Below are positions 24,147-32,508 of a stretch of 48,941 nt of DNA, piece after piece (position 1 is the first letter of the stretch; the number at the start of each line of letters is the position of its first letter). The notes under the pieces were generated by a model. It saw nothing but the letters and a program-made list of their open reading frames with translations, was not told the DNA's origin and ran no database searches. This DNA comes from Allomuricauda sp. (GTDB lineage Bacteria > Bacteroidota > Bacteroidia > Flavobacteriales > Flavobacteriaceae): positions 1 through 48,941 of the forward strand of contig JASBTQ010000046.1 in the NCBI GenBank assembly GCA_030148335.1, given 5' to 3'. The position numbers and the translations under genes were made by a program.

Positions 24147-24689
24147 TTAATATGCATAATTGGGAGTGTAGGACTTTTTTAGGAGGATCTGGGCCATGTC
24201 CTCCTCCAAGGTTTCCAACGGACTTTCCACGATACGGTTGACCTCTTTTCCATCCTTGAAAAAGATGAGAGTGGGCACTTTGATGATGTTCAGCCCTTTT
24301 TCTTCGCCCGTGGGACTCTTCTTGTAGTGGTCTTGTCGGCGGTCGAGCGCAATGATCTCCAGTTGGTCCATCGGGAACTGGGCTGTTTCCAAAATTTTGA
24401 TGATCCTGGGGACCTCCCTTCTGCTGTCGCCGCACCAAGTGCCCAAAAAGAGTTTGATGTCGTGTTTGGCCAATTTCTTTTTGAACAGGCTTACCATGGA
24501 CTCGTCTACAGTGTAGTCGTTATAGCCCTTATGGAACCATTGATTGTAAGGCTCGGATTGCAGGCCGTCCAGATTGATTTTCCCGACCAATAATTTCTGG
24601 CCGTTTTCCAGTTCGATTTCTTGGTTGAATTCTTGTGCCGAAACAACGGCAATGCATAGCATAAGTAGTGTTGTTAAAACGTGTTTCAT
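24147..24689 (-). CDS. Exported thioredoxin-like protein with a WCGDS active site
   Basis: A 180-aa protein with a signal peptide (MKHVLTTLLMLCIAVVSAQ). A thioredoxin fold covers about residues 60-170, with KLFLGTWCGDSRREVPR holding the active-site position (residues 85-89) and the cis-Pro in IKVPTLIFF. Only the first cysteine (C86) of the usual CxxC is present; the second is Ser (S89). A single-Cys site fits a monothiol or peroxiredoxin-like chemistry, or binding rather than disulfide exchange. The gene lies downstream of the LuxR-type regulator (99-base gap). Confidence 0.83.
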   Translation of the reverse strand: MKHVLTTLLMLCIAVVSAQEFNQEIELENGQKLLVGKINLDGLQSEPYNQWFHKGYNDYTVDESMVSLFKKKLAKHDIKLFLGTWCGDSRREVPRIIKILETAQFPMDQLEIIALDRRQDHYKKSPTGEEKGLNIIKVPTLIFFKDGKEVNRIVESPLETLEEDMAQILLKKSYTPNYAY

Positions 24690-24788
24690 GATTTTCCAGA
24701 TGTATGATTGTGCCGGAAAATTCCATAAAAACGAGGCTTTGAATCGGTTTTTGGAGGTGGAAATGAGTTCTAGACCGGGGGTTGAAAT

Positions 24789-25835
24789 TTACTTTTTGAA
24801 GAGCAGGACTATCTCTTCACGGGACGAAATGTCCAGCTTTTTGTACAGGTTGTTGATGTGTGTCTTCACCGTGCTCAGGCTCACGAAAAGTTCGGTGGCA
24901 ATCTCCTTGTTGCTCTTGTCCATCAGGATGAGCTGCACGATTTTCTGTTCTTGAGGGGTGAGTTTTTGGAAAAGGGAGCTGCCCTTGGTCTTGGCCGCTT
25001 TTTTTCGGTTCAGGAAAAAATAGACATTGCCCAGAAAGGAGAGCAAGAGAAGGATGAGAACGGGCCATTTCCATTGCAGGGATTTGGGCTTGTTGAAGTT
25101 CGCCAGTTCTTGGTCCGTCCTGATTTCCGCAAGATATTCCTGTGTGAAACTGGCATTGGGATAAACGGATTGCAATCTTTCGGAAAGTCGGTCGTAATAA
25201 TCCGTCCTGCTTAAGTTTTGAAGATAGAAACCATAGGTTTCGTTTCTTTTATCCGATAAAAAATCATAGATAAAGAGCTCTGCCAGTGGTTCTTGGGCCG
25301 TTTTTCCAAAGTTTTGGAGGACATCGAACCATTTTTCGAGGTTCAGTTTTTTGTTGGCCTCGCTGTGATACTCCATAAAGTCATAGGCCATTTGCTCCTT
25401 CAAAAGCTGCACTTCGAGCAGCAAGGAAGAGTTCGGGTTGGTGGACGCAATGGTACAGAGGGCCTGATTTTCAAAAGAAGTGGGAAACTGCACGGTATCT
25501 TTATTATTGGCAATGAAAAGAACACTTTTGCTGTTGTTGCACTGCCCCAAAAAATGCTGGGCACCTTCCTCGGAACAGCCATCCACATGGATCCGATAGA
25601 TGCGGTTGTCCGTTTTCAAATTGTTTCCCTCAAACTGAAAATGGCCCAAGGAATCGACCGTGCTCTTCTTCACGATCTGGTCCAGATAGATGCGGGACGA
25701 TTTGCGGTAATCTTCCACCACGGACAAATAGATGGAACTGCCTACATTTTCTTTGGAAACCTCCCCGGAAAAATGGTATTGGGCCATTAGGGCAGAGGTG
25801 TTCAAAAAAAGCAGGACTAGGACAAAAAAACGCAT
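24789..25835 (-). CDS. Membrane-anchored LuxR-type transcriptional regulator
   Basis: 348 aa from the ATG at 25833-25835, which begins a clear signal peptide (MRFFVLVLLFLNTSALMAQ); the frame opens 18 codons earlier. Residues about 20-255 form an exported, mostly helical sensor region. One membrane helix (about 258-275) follows, and a LuxR/NarL HTH at about 291-348: LTPQEQKIVQLILMDKSNKE and the recognition helix SLSTVKTHINNLYKKL. So an outside sensor is joined directly to a DNA-binding domain, with no kinase. The ligand is unknown. The downstream thioredoxin-like gene is a plausible target or partner. Confidence 0.88.
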   Translation of the reverse strand: MRFFVLVLLFLNTSALMAQYHFSGEVSKENVGSSIYLSVVEDYRKSSRIYLDQIVKKSTVDSLGHFQFEGNNLKTDNRIYRIHVDGCSEEGAQHFLGQCNNSKSVLFIANNKDTVQFPTSFENQALCTIASTNPNSSLLLEVQLLKEQMAYDFMEYHSEANKKLNLEKWFDVLQNFGKTAQEPLAELFIYDFLSDKRNETYGFYLQNLSRTDYYDRLSERLQSVYPNASFTQEYLAEIRTDQELANFNKPKSLQWKWPVLILLLLSFLGNVYFFLNRKKAAKTKGSSLFQKLTPQEQKIVQLILMDKSNKEIATELFVSLSTVKTHINNLYKKLDISSREEIVLLFKK

Positions 25836-25929
25836 GTTTCGTTCAAAAGGGTTCCTAAAAGTAATGGTTTTATGTAACAAAAGACCCAAAACGGCTACTT
25901 ATGGGTATCATCAATCAAAATCAAAAATC

Positions 25930-26085
25930 ATGAGTTTCTGGCGTGTCTTATTGGCCATATTTTTTCCGCCCCTTTCGGTGATCGGGAAAGGTTGCGGGTC
26001 TTTCCTTATTGTATTACTTTTGACGCTTTGCGGATGGGTTCCCGGTGTGATCGGGGCATTGGTCATCCTCAACAAAGCGAACTAA
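25930..26085 (+). CDS. Pmp3/YqaE family small membrane protein
   Basis: A 51-aa protein of two membrane helices: MSFWRVLLAIFFPPLSVIG and FLIVLLLTLCGWVPGVIGAL. The FFPPLSV and the GWxPGxIxA pattern are the UPF0057/Pmp3 signature. Members affect membrane potential and salt or cold stress tolerance in some organisms. The ATG at 25930 is used because the open frame further upstream has no homology and overlaps the regulator gene. A lipoprotein gene follows after 10 bases on the same strand. Confidence 0.9.
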   Translation: MSFWRVLLAIFFPPLSVIGKGCGSFLIVLLLTLCGWVPGVIGALVILNKAN

Positions 26086-26095
26086 AGAAACCACC

Positions 26096-26833
26096 ATGAA
26101 AAAAATCCAAATCTTGATCGGGGCCATTATCCTTGGCCTGGCCATATCCTGTAATTTTACCGAAGAGATCCATTTGAAAGAAGATGGTTCGGGCAAACTG
26201 TCCATCAATTTTGATGGGTCGGAACTGATGCAAATGGCCGGGGAAGAAATGGCAAAGACCAACGAAAAGGCAGTGGATTCCATCATCTCCTTCAAGGAAT
26301 TGTTGGAAGAGCGCAAGGACAGCATTGCCCAATTGCCTCTGGAAGAGCAGGCCAAGTTGAAACGATTGGAGCCTTTCGACCTTCGAATGGTGATGAACCC
26401 AGAGGAAAAAGTAATGACCTTTGACCTGTTCAGCGACTTTACCAACATCAGCGAGATGAACGATGCCTTCAACACCTTTCAAGAAGCCAGCTTGATGGGT
26501 TCCAGCAAGGCCCAACAGCCAACGCCGGTCCCTGCATCGGAACAATCCACTGAAGTGAACTACACGTTTGCCAAGAACAAGTTTACCCGCACGGCCAAAA
26601 TCGTGGACCAAGAACTTTTCCAACAGAGCATGGACAGCTTGCAAGGAGCGGAAATGTTCCTTTCGGGATCTACCTATACGCTCAAATACCATTTCCCCAA
26701 AAGGGTGAAATCCACCACCTTGGAGGAGGCTACCTTCAGTGCAGACGGGAAGACTTTGATCTATGAGATCAGTTTTCTGGAGCTGATGAAGAACCCTTCC
26801 TTGCTAGATCTTGAGGTGGAGTTGGAGGACTAG
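26096..26833 (+). CDS. Lipoprotein of unknown function
   Basis: A 245-aa protein with a lipobox (GLAISC, residues 14-19). The mature part begins with a short beta-rich segment (EEIHLKEDGSGKLSINFDGSEL) that resembles the start of LppM-like or similar small lipoproteins. A Glu/Lys-rich helical region (about 50-130), a Pro/Gln linker and a beta-rich end (SGSTYTLKYHFPKRVKS) follow. I recognise no firm family. It is 10 bases downstream of the Pmp3-like gene and probably co-transcribed. Confidence 0.8.
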   Translation: MKKIQILIGAIILGLAISCNFTEEIHLKEDGSGKLSINFDGSELMQMAGEEMAKTNEKAVDSIISFKELLEERKDSIAQLPLEEQAKLKRLEPFDLRMVMNPEEKVMTFDLFSDFTNISEMNDAFNTFQEASLMGSSKAQQPTPVPASEQSTEVNYTFAKNKFTRTAKIVDQELFQQSMDSLQGAEMFLSGSTYTLKYHFPKRVKSTTLEEATFSADGKTLIYEISFLELMKNPSLLDLEVELED

Positions 26834-26853
26834 TTTTCCTCCGCAGGGCTTCG

Positions 26854-26861
26854 TATCTTTG
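26854..26861 (+). promoter_or_regulatory. -7 promoter box at the lipB start
   Basis: TATCTTTG matches TAnnTTTG exactly and ends four bases before the lipB ATG. If used, transcription would start at or within a few bases of the ATG, giving a leaderless or nearly leaderless mRNA. A matching -33 box is not clear. Confidence 0.5.
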
Positions 26862-26865
26862 TGGG

Positions 26866-27582
26866 ATGAACAAGAAAGTTGCCCTACAGGACCTCGGCCA
26901 TAAGGAGTATAAGGAAACTTGGGATTACCAAGAGGCCCTCTTCAAGTCCATTGTGGACACCAAGATCCGGAACCGAAGGGAGGCTGCTGGACTGGAGACC
27001 CCGAACCATTTTCTGTTCGTGGAGCACCCACACGTCTATACCTTGGGCAAGAGCGGGGACATGGGCAATTTGCTGGTGGACGAAAAGGCCCTGGAGGCCA
27101 AGGGAGCCACGTTTTATAAAATCAACAGGGGAGGGGACATTACTTACCACGGCCCTGGGCAGATTGTGGGCTACCCCATTCTGGACCTCGACAACTTTTT
27201 TACGGACATCCATAAATATTTACGGTTTTTGGAGGAAATGGTGATCTTGACCCTTGCGGAATATGGCCTAAAGGCCGAACGCTCCGAAGGGGAGACGGGT
27301 GTGTGGCTGGACGTGGGCACTCCCTTTGCCCGAAAGATCTGCGCCATGGGCGTGCGCGCGAGCCGTTGGGTGACCATGCACGGTTTTGCCCTCAACGTGA
27401 ACGCCGACCTGGGCTATTTTGACCTGATGATCCCCTGCGGCATCAAGGACAAGGCCGTGACCTCGCTGAATGTGGAACTGGGCCAGAAAGAGGTGAATGT
27501 GGAGGAAGTAAAAGCCAAGCTGCTAAAGCACTTTGCCACTCTTTTTGAAGCGGAACTGGTCAGGGAAAAGGCGGGAGTTTAG
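26866..27582 (+). CDS. lipB: Octanoyl-[acyl-carrier-protein]:protein N-octanoyltransferase
   Basis: A 238-aa enzyme that moves octanoyl from ACP to the lipoyl domains of 2-oxoacid dehydrogenases and GcvH, the first step of lipoate synthesis. Family motifs are plain: HFLFVEHPHVYTLGKSG near 48-64, INRGGDITYHGPGQIVGYP at 86-104, the active-site lysine K157 in ARKICAMGVR, and the catalytic cysteine C191 in MIPCGI. Length is normal. The GC-rich codon use contrasts with the AT-rich potassium island that begins after it. Confidence 0.96.
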   Translation: MNKKVALQDLGHKEYKETWDYQEALFKSIVDTKIRNRREAAGLETPNHFLFVEHPHVYTLGKSGDMGNLLVDEKALEAKGATFYKINRGGDITYHGPGQIVGYPILDLDNFFTDIHKYLRFLEEMVILTLAEYGLKAERSEGETGVWLDVGTPFARKICAMGVRASRWVTMHGFALNVNADLGYFDLMIPCGIKDKAVTSLNVELGQKEVNVEEVKAKLLKHFATLFEAELVREKAGV

Positions 27583-27813
27583 TTTTTGTATCTTCTTTTT
27601 ATCCATTTGTCAATTGATGGAGACATTTTATTTTTTTTCTCGCTAACTTCACTTATCTGTCGCTAAAGTGCTATTAAAACGACGTTTGGCTTAGTAGTTG
27701 GGCCGTCATATTGAAACCCCACGTTCATTGGCACACTTGGTTTTTTTTTAGCACATAGATTCAACGCAAAAAAACCAATAGGGTTAAACTTGCCACGTTC
27801 GAATGAAGGACAT

Positions 27814-27849
27814 CTTTACAAAATCTTTATAACTGCATCATTAATTTTG
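27814..27849 (+). promoter_or_regulatory. Candidate KdpE-like operator and promoter of the sensor-regulator genes
   Basis: CTTTACA (27814-27820) and CTTTATA (27825-27831) are direct repeats spaced 11 bases, the usual layout of OmpR/KdpE-type binding sites. A TAATTTTG -7 box follows at 27842-27849. The same pair in swapped order (CTTTATA, CTTTACA) recurs at 29613-29630. The remaining bases of 27583-27813 show no gene. Confidence 0.6.
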
Positions 27850-27858
27850 TACAAAAAT

Positions 27859-28941
27859 GTGGAATTACTGAGAACAAGAAAATACAGCAAGAAAAATCAG
27901 TACATAATATGTGTTTTGCTTATTGTGTTGACTTCAATTCTATGTTTTTTTTCGATAGACATTGTTGGCTATAAAGCGGTCGCCCTTATCTTGCTCTTGG
28001 TAGTGTCCGTCAATGCCATATTATTTGATATTTTCCCAGTACTGCTTTCTTCACTATTGAGTGCATTGATTTGGAATTTTTTTTTCATTCCCCCCACATT
28101 CACATTACATATTGGAACTGCCGAAGACGCACTGTTGTTTTTGATGTACTTTGTTATTGCCATTATAAATGCAGTTCTAACCTATCAAATCCGAAAATTT
28201 GAACAAAAAGAAAGAGACCAAGAAGAAAAGGAAAAATCCATAAAACTCTATAATACCTTACTCAATTCACTTTCTCACGAATTGAGAACGCCCATTTCTA
28301 CAATAATTGGTTCAATTGACACTATTAAGGAAAACCAGACCCAGCTTTCTGAAAACAATCGGAATGAATTGTACGGGGAAATTGAGATTGCTAGTTTTCG
28401 ATTAAATAGACAGGTCGAAAACCTTTTGGGCATGAGCAGGCTTGAAGCAGGATTTATTCAGCCAAAAATGGATTGGTGCGATTTGAACGAACTTGTTTTT
28501 TCTGCCATCAAGGATAATGAAAATGATGCGCAACATCATAAAATTGTATTCCTGCAAAAAGAAAATATGCCGTTGGTGAAAATCGATAGTGGCCTAACGG
28601 AGCAAATTCTTTTTAATCTCATACACAATGCACTTCAGCATACCCCTAAAAATTCAAACATCACCATTCAATTGGACCATAATCTGACCCATTGTTTTAT
28701 GGAAGTATCTGACAATGGTATGGGGTTTCCAAAAAATGAAATTGATTTTGTTTTTGACAAATTCTATCGCCTCAACCAAACTGCCACGGGCGGAACAGGC
28801 TTGGGGCTTTCTATAGTAAAAGGATTTACAGAAGCAATGAACGGTAAAATTTTTTTAGACAATCTAAAGGAAGGTGGCGCCAAGTTTACAATCAAAATTC
28901 CATGCGAATTTTCTAAAAACACAAATTTGGAAAATGAATAA
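27859..28941 (+). CDS. KdpD-like sensor histidine kinase (short form)
   Basis: About 360 aa from a GTG at 27859; an ATG at 27790 is possible but would place the -7 box inside the gene. The N-terminal four membrane segments with FFIPPTFTLHIGTAEDALLFL match the DUF4118 sensor part of KdpD, but the KdpD and Usp cytoplasmic domains are absent. The kinase core has the H-box SLSHELRTPISTIIG (the phospho-His is about H140 from the GTG), the N-box NLIHNALQHTP, DNGMGFP, FDKFYR and the G2 box TGGTGLGLSIVKG. It should phosphorylate the coupled response regulator (8-base overlap). Low potassium or ionic strength is the likely signal by family. Confidence 0.9.
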   Translation: MELLRTRKYSKKNQYIICVLLIVLTSILCFFSIDIVGYKAVALILLLVVSVNAILFDIFPVLLSSLLSALIWNFFFIPPTFTLHIGTAEDALLFLMYFVIAIINAVLTYQIRKFEQKERDQEEKEKSIKLYNTLLNSLSHELRTPISTIIGSIDTIKENQTQLSENNRNELYGEIEIASFRLNRQVENLLGMSRLEAGFIQPKMDWCDLNELVFSAIKDNENDAQHHKIVFLQKENMPLVKIDSGLTEQILFNLIHNALQHTPKNSNITIQLDHNLTHCFMEVSDNGMGFPKNEIDFVFDKFYRLNQTATGGTGLGLSIVKGFTEAMNGKIFLDNLKEGGAKFTIKIPCEFSKNTNLENE

Positions 28942-29611
28942 AGCAGAAATACTGATCATAGATGATGAACCGCAAATCAGAAAATTGCTTCAGATAAACT
29001 TGGAGAGCAATGATTATAAGGTAGTTCAGGCAAGTACGGGAAAAGAAGGTTTGATGTTATCGGCCAGCCATCCACCTGATTTAATTTTGCTCGATATTGG
29101 ATTGCCGGATAAAAGCGGTCATGAAATTTTACAAGAACTACGGGAATGGTATAACAGACCCATCATCATACTTTCGGTTCAGGACAATGAAACTGATATT
29201 GTTTCGGCCCTGGACAATGGCGCGACCGACTATTTGACCAAGCCTTTCCGCACAGGCGAACTGTTGGCAAGAATTCGTTCAGCAGTCAAAAGAAGTCAGA
29301 ATACCGAAAATAGCCCGATCATTTCTTGTGGGGACATTGAGATTGATTTGGTCGCCCGAATTGTAAAACGAAACAATGAAGCCATAAAACTTACCTCTAC
29401 CGAATATAATTTATTGGCTTTATTCGCCAAAAATGAAGGTAAGGTCCTCACACATCAATATCTTTTGAAAGAGATCTGGGGTTACAGCTATCAAACCGAA
29501 ACACAATATTTACGGGTTTTTGTTGGCACCCTGCGCAAGAAGATTGAAGAAAACCCCAATAATCCACAACACATCATCACGGAAAGCGGTGTTGGTTATC
29601 GCTTTCAATAG
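28934..29611 (+). CDS. KdpE-like OmpR-family response regulator
   Basis: 225 aa from the ATG at 28934-28936, which overlaps the kinase stop. The receiver domain has acidic D11/E12, the phospho-acceptor D54 in LILLDIGLPDKSG, and K103 in DYLTKPF. The C-terminal winged helix (about 130-225) has the OmpR pattern TSTEYNLLALFAKNEGKVLT and FVGTLRKKIE, ending GVGYRFQ. The kdpE likeness is in the GLPDKSGHEIL region. It probably binds the CTTTAYA direct repeats before the kinase gene and before the transport genes, and so controls itself and potassium uptake. Confidence 0.93.
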   Translation: MNKAEILIIDDEPQIRKLLQINLESNDYKVVQASTGKEGLMLSASHPPDLILLDIGLPDKSGHEILQELREWYNRPIIILSVQDNETDIVSALDNGATDYLTKPFRTGELLARIRSAVKRSQNTENSPIISCGDIEIDLVARIVKRNNEAIKLTSTEYNLLALFAKNEGKVLTHQYLLKEIWGYSYQTETQYLRVFVGTLRKKIEENPNNPQHIITESGVGYRFQ

Positions 29612-29612
29612 T

Positions 29613-29630
29613 CTTTATAAAATCTTTACA
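29613..29630 (+). promoter_or_regulatory. Second KdpE-like operator, before the transport genes
   Basis: CTTTATA (29613-29619) and CTTTACA (29624-29630) are direct repeats with 11-base spacing and the same AAAT spacer as the site at 27814-27831. They begin two bases after the regulator's stop codon. A weaker -7-like GACCTTTG lies at 29673-29680. Confidence 0.6.
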
Positions 29631-29702
29631 TAGACCTACCAATCCTTGATTTTTTGCTTATCGCTCCCGTCTGACCTTTGTATTGTCAAAAAATGAAAAG
29701 GG

Positions 29703-29864
29703 ATGAAATGGGATTTTTTCTATGATGAAAACGAAAGCAGGCCTTATAAATCTGTTCAAGATTGGTATAAGGAAACCAAACATCTGATCATCCCCACAAT
29801 TGTGATGATGGTTTTGGGAGTTGCCAGTTATCTCTATTTCCAATTTTTCCATTTCCAAAGTTGA
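29703..29864 (+). CDS. 53-aa single-span membrane peptide of the potassium operon
   Basis: The ATG at 29703 opens a frame MKWDFFYDENESRPYKSV, then a helix LIIPTIVMMVLGVASYLYF (about residues 28-46), ending FHFQS-stop at 29862-29864. It is too short for most gene finders. It lies between the operator and the 116-aa gene (6 bases to the next ATG), inside an operon for potassium uptake. By position it resembles small accessory peptides such as KdpF, but the sequence is not clearly homologous. The reading frame and context are seen; the role is inferred. Confidence 0.65.
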   Translation: MKWDFFYDENESRPYKSVQDWYKETKHLIIPTIVMMVLGVASYLYFQFFHFQS

Positions 29865-29870
29865 TAACAT

Positions 29871-30221
29871 ATGAATGGTGAATTCCCAATTACGAAGAAA
29901 ATGGCAGATGTGATTGTTCAGGTTTCCTTTGATGTCGTTGAATTTTCAAGACTTTATGAGCAAGACCATCCTCGCAGCGCAAAAAATATGTTTCAGTGCA
30001 ATGAAGAAGTGAAAAAAGGACTGAAATGGTTCTTGAGCGCACAAAACCCAACGGAATTTCAAGAAAAGGTATCCAATTACATAGAAGCCGTGAAATTGAC
30101 CAAACAACTCTACGAAGACATCCAAATACCCATTGAGGGCAAGGAGAAAATAATTGCTCAGCTTTCCAATCTTCAAACGCATCTGGCCAAACTTATAGAA
30201 GAAGCCTCCATCAATCATTAA
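29871..30221 (+). CDS. 116-aa helical protein of the potassium operon, unknown
   Basis: A soluble, mostly helical 116-aa protein (MNGEFPITKKMADVIVQVSF ... LAKLIEEASINH) with no signal peptide or membrane segment. I recognise no family. It starts 6 bases after the 53-aa gene and ends 23 bases before trkH, so it is in the same transcript. It may regulate or assemble the Trk system, or be a four-helix accessory protein. Codon use is AT-rich like its neighbours. Confidence 0.75.
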   Translation: MNGEFPITKKMADVIVQVSFDVVEFSRLYEQDHPRSAKNMFQCNEEVKKGLKWFLSAQNPTEFQEKVSNYIEAVKLTKQLYEDIQIPIEGKEKIIAQLSNLQTHLAKLIEEASINH

Positions 30222-30244
30222 CTATTGCCCGAACCATTTGAACT

Positions 30245-31804
30245 ATGCACAAAACTTTTATAAAACAGCTAGCAAGCCTTCAGATTATTTTGGGATTGGT
30301 AATGCTGGTCCCATCCATACTTGCCATCATTTACCAAGAGTGGTATTCGCTGGTAGGTTTCCTTATTGCAGGAGCATTCACTGCATTATTGGGGTATTTG
30401 GTTTACAGACTTTTTGAAAATACAGAAGAGCCCAAAGAAAAACATTCGCTCGCCATAGCCGCCATAGGGTGGCTGATGATAATGGTTTTCGGAGCCATTC
30501 CCTATTTCATCATCGCTCATATTACGCCATTGGAAGTGATGCAACAGTTTGTGCCTACTGGAATGGATTATACCTCAAGTTTATTGAATTTCAGGAACCC
30601 TTTGCACTGTCTTTTTGAAAGTACCAGTGCCTTTACCACCACAGGTCTGACGATGGCTTATAATGAACCTTCGGTGGGTAAGGCAATTTTATTCTATCGG
30701 TCTTTTTCGCAATGGGTCGGGGGCGCAGGATTTATAGTCATGGCATTGGCAATTTTTAGACACTTGCCTGGTCAAGGAGCCATGCAACTTTACGGTTCAG
30801 AAGCCAGTGGCACTAAATTGCGAACGAATGTCATTGAAACTGCACGAGCGATTTGGAAAGTATATGTGGTAGTAACTTTCTCAATGTTTGTTTACATTGC
30901 CATTGGCACCTACTTCATACTGCCCAACTACCCCTTATCCGAAAACATTTTTGATGCCATCAACCACGCTATGACAGGCCAGTCCACTGGTGGGTTCAGT
31001 ACCCTTGATGATAGTATTGCTGGGTATCAATCCGCCAAAATGGATATATTGTTTATCCTGCCTATGCTCTTGGGTGGATTCTCCATTCCGTTCTTTTATA
31101 GGTTTCTGTTCCAACGAAAATTGGATGAACTATGGAAAGACATTCAAACCCGTGCCATGATCATTGCTTCCATAGTCGGTGGTGTGGTGTTATCTCTATT
31201 TTTAATGAACTCCCAATTGGTTTCAAACCCGTTCAGGGAAGGGATGTTTCAGTTTGTCAGTGCCTTGACGACCACAGGTTGGCAAACGTCCAACATTGGT
31301 GGGTGGGACGATTTGTCCGTATTGTTTATCGTGGCTTGTGCAATGATTGTTGGAGGGTCCGCCGGTGGAACTGTTGGAGGGATTAAAATCATTAGGGCAT
31401 TATTGCTACAAAAAGGATTAAAATGGCATATCAACAAACTGTTTTTATCCAAAAATACCATAAAGTCAGTGCGTTTTGACAATAAAACATTGCTTCCTGA
31501 AGAAATGAGTTCGGAATTATCCAGAGCGGGAATCTTCACACTCATGTACATCTTGTTTGTCTTTGTGTCCACATTATTTACCGTGTATTTTATGCCGGGA
31601 GACTTCACCTTGGCAGATGCCATTTTTGAATCAGCTTCCGCACAAGGTACTGTTGGGTTAAGTTCAGGTATCACAGACCCGAGCATGGATCCAATTCTAG
31701 AAGGTATTTACATCATACAAATGTGGGCAGGAAGAATAGAAATCATACCCATTTTGGTTTTATTGAGAGTCCTGTTTTATGGCACGAAACCAAAAATTGT
31801 TTAA
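30245..31804 (+). CDS. trkH: TrkH/KtrB-family potassium channel subunit
   Basis: A 519-aa polytopic protein. The four selectivity-filter loops of the SKT family are visible in order: FTTTGLTM, MTGQSTGGFST, TTTGWQTSNIG and AQGTVGLSSG, with the key Gly in each. Hydrophobic pairs flank each loop. It forms the potassium-selective pathway in the inner membrane and works with the RCK subunit encoded 24 bases downstream. The ion (potassium or sodium-coupled potassium) is set by the family; which variant it is cannot be told. Confidence 0.95.
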   Translation: MHKTFIKQLASLQIILGLVMLVPSILAIIYQEWYSLVGFLIAGAFTALLGYLVYRLFENTEEPKEKHSLAIAAIGWLMIMVFGAIPYFIIAHITPLEVMQQFVPTGMDYTSSLLNFRNPLHCLFESTSAFTTTGLTMAYNEPSVGKAILFYRSFSQWVGGAGFIVMALAIFRHLPGQGAMQLYGSEASGTKLRTNVIETARAIWKVYVVVTFSMFVYIAIGTYFILPNYPLSENIFDAINHAMTGQSTGGFSTLDDSIAGYQSAKMDILFILPMLLGGFSIPFFYRFLFQRKLDELWKDIQTRAMIIASIVGGVVLSLFLMNSQLVSNPFREGMFQFVSALTTTGWQTSNIGGWDDLSVLFIVACAMIVGGSAGGTVGGIKIIRALLLQKGLKWHINKLFLSKNTIKSVRFDNKTLLPEEMSSELSRAGIFTLMYILFVFVSTLFTVYFMPGDFTLADAIFESASAQGTVGLSSGITDPSMDPILEGIYIIQMWAGRIEIIPILVLLRVLFYGTKPKIV

Positions 31805-31828
31805 CAGATAAAGATAAAAAGTAAAATT

Positions 31829-32497
31829 ATGCACATCATCATTATTGGTTCGGGAAGAACCGGAAAACATGTCATCGAAGCAGCCGTAAAAGACAATCAC
31901 GATGTTTTTGTGATTGAAAAAAACAAAGAAACAGCCGATTGGGTCGCTTCTAATTTTGACTGTGTGGTTATCCACGCAGATGCGACCAGTATTGAGGCCC
32001 TAAAAGAAGCCAATGCAGAAAAAGCGGATGCCATCATTGTTACCACTAATGATGATGCGGTAAATTCTTTGGTTATTTTGTTGGCGAAGCAATTGGGTGT
32101 CAATCGTTTGGTGTGTTCTGTCAACAATGAAGAACATTTGTCAGTTTTTGAACAACTGGGGACCGATACAGTGGAGAGCCCTTATCGATTGAACGGAAGA
32201 TACCTTTACAGAGCAGTTCAGGGACCCAATGTAAAAGAATTTTTAGATTTAGGGGATGGTTATGAATTAATGGAAATGGGGGTGGAAAAAGATTCTAAAA
32301 TTGCCGACAGGTTGATCAAGGAGTTGAACAAACAAAGAATTTTACCATCCGATTCACGCATTATTTTGATTAAAAGAAACAATCAAATCATCATTCCCGA
32401 AGGCGAAACCAAAATAGAAATATTGGACATTGTTGTGGTGCTATCACAACGTAAAAAAGTAACAGAAGTATCAAATCTGTTCGGGAAGCAAAATTAA
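31829..32497 (+). CDS. trkA: TrkA/KtrA-type RCK regulatory subunit
   Basis: 222 aa with a single RCK_N plus RCK_C pair, the size of KtrA and half of the enteric TrkA. The N-terminal Rossmann fold has [19 protein letters not shown] (GxGxxG nucleotide site) and DVFVIEKN, binding NAD(H) or ATP/ADP. The C-terminal RCK_C domain starts about residue 145. It gates the TrkH pore and lies directly behind trkH, as usual. Confidence 0.94.
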   Translation: MHIIIIGSGRTGKHVIEAAVKDNHDVFVIEKNKETADWVASNFDCVVIHADATSIEALKEANAEKADAIIVTTNDDAVNSLVILLAKQLGVNRLVCSVNNEEHLSVFEQLGTDTVESPYRLNGRYLYRAVQGPNVKEFLDLGDGYELMEMGVEKDSKIADRLIKELNKQRILPSDSRIILIKRNNQIIIPEGETKIEILDIVVVLSQRKKVTEVSNLFGKQN

Positions 32498-32508
32498 AAC
32501 CATGGTAG

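Noticed and set aside
27583..27813. Possible tRNA or small gene before the potassium island
   Set aside because: No cloverleaf and no open frame with protein-like composition was found; only AT-rich DNA and one GTCAATTG copy.
29640..29702. kdpFABC remnants
   Set aside because: No frame resembling KdpA, KdpB or KdpC could be found between the regulator and trkH.
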